Origin: JAAOYC01 sp036481345
GTDB taxonomy: Archaea; Nanobdellota; Nanobdellia; Woesearchaeales; WJKL01
Assembly (NCBI GenBank): GCA_036481345.1
Contig: JAZGHU010000061.1
Location: forward strand, 1-21,623
Direction: 5' to 3'
Length of the DNA stretch: 21,623 nt
In this document: one piece after another, positions 21,498 to 21,623 of the stretch
How the letters are laid out: every line of letters starts with the position of its first letter
Numbering within the stretch: position 1 is the stretch's first letter
The notes under the pieces: model-generated
Told to the model about the DNA's origin: nothing
The model's database searches: none
The model's input: the letters and a program-made list of their open reading frames with translations, nothing else
Program-made: the position numbers and the translations under genes

Positions 21498-21505
21498 TAT
21501 TTAAA
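21498..21505 (-). promoter_or_regulatory. TATA box of proS
   Basis: TTTAAATA on the minus strand, centred 26-27 bp from the ATG at 21475 but only 20-21 bp from the ATG at 21481. This decides the likely start. Confidence 0.6.
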
Positions 21506-21511
21506 TGTTAC

Positions 21512-21623
21512 TCAAGAAATATTCTTTAGAGAGGGTATATCAAATTTTTTGCTGGCTTGTTGCGCACGTTCACTAAACTTACAACCATGATAAGCAAGAT
21601 AATTCATATAACGGAATGCACCC
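21512..21623 (-). CDS. C-terminal end of a gene cut by the window edge
   Basis: On the minus strand an open frame enters from the window edge and stops at 21512-21514. It encodes 36 residues that look like real protein (FRYMNYLAYHGCKFSERAQQ, then KKFDIPSLKNIS). The stop lies 6 bp upstream of the proS TATA box, consistent with the tight spacing in this region. The family cannot be named from this short tail. Confidence 0.55.
   Translation of the reverse strand, partial: GAFRYMNYLAYHGCKFSERAQQASKKFDIPSLKNIS

Overview
This AT-rich window comes from an archaeon. The evidence is a KH/beta-CASP transcription-termination nuclease (FttA/aCPSF1), a proteasome beta subunit, a type II methionine aminopeptidase, an archaeal-type zinc prolyl-tRNA synthetase and a bat-type (HTH_10) regulator. 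TATA boxes sit about 25-29 bp upstream of many start codons, as expected for leaderless mRNAs. The many small unknown proteins, SEC11-like signal peptidases and short lipoprotein signal fit a reduced DPANN lineage such as Woesearchaeota/Pacearchaeota. That placement is inference; no rRNA is present.

Layout. Positions 1-4400 (+): a tight three-gene unit with a 5'-truncated protein carrying two HTH-like segments, an 892-aa protein with several similar modules, and a small LAAC-type lipoprotein. 4407-5876 (+): histidyl-tRNA synthetase with a ribbon-helix-helix domain at its N terminus and an inverted repeat in its own promoter. 5914-6240 (+): a small unknown gene, tail-to-tail with map. 6226-10811 (-): map, three unknown genes, two tandem signal-peptidase-like proteins and a 395-aa unknown. 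10882-12683 (+): a bat-like regulator flanked on both sides by the same 14-bp near-palindrome, then a three-gene operon of small unknowns. 12739-14085 (+): a sodium:solute symporter, followed by what looks like a gene remnant. 14200-17954 (-): fttA, psmB and two unknowns. 17955-20048: a 575-aa protein with a cysteine-repeat coiled-coil-like segment, preceded on the minus strand by a compact cobalamin-riboswitch-like element. 20006-21623 (-): tandem hairpins, proS and the 3' end of one more gene.

The most interesting points are: (1) the cobalamin-type RNA element in an archaeon, upstream of an undescribed Cys-repeat protein whose C terminus resembles a beta-grasp (DUF4430/transcobalamin-C-like) fold; (2) the RHH-HisRS fusion with a dyad over its own transcription start, suggesting a self-regulating synthetase; (3) the bat-like regulator with identical sites placed for self-repression and for activation of the downstream operon; (4) the HTH-module proteins coupled to a lipoprotein.

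All functional calls come from reading motifs by eye; no database search was run.
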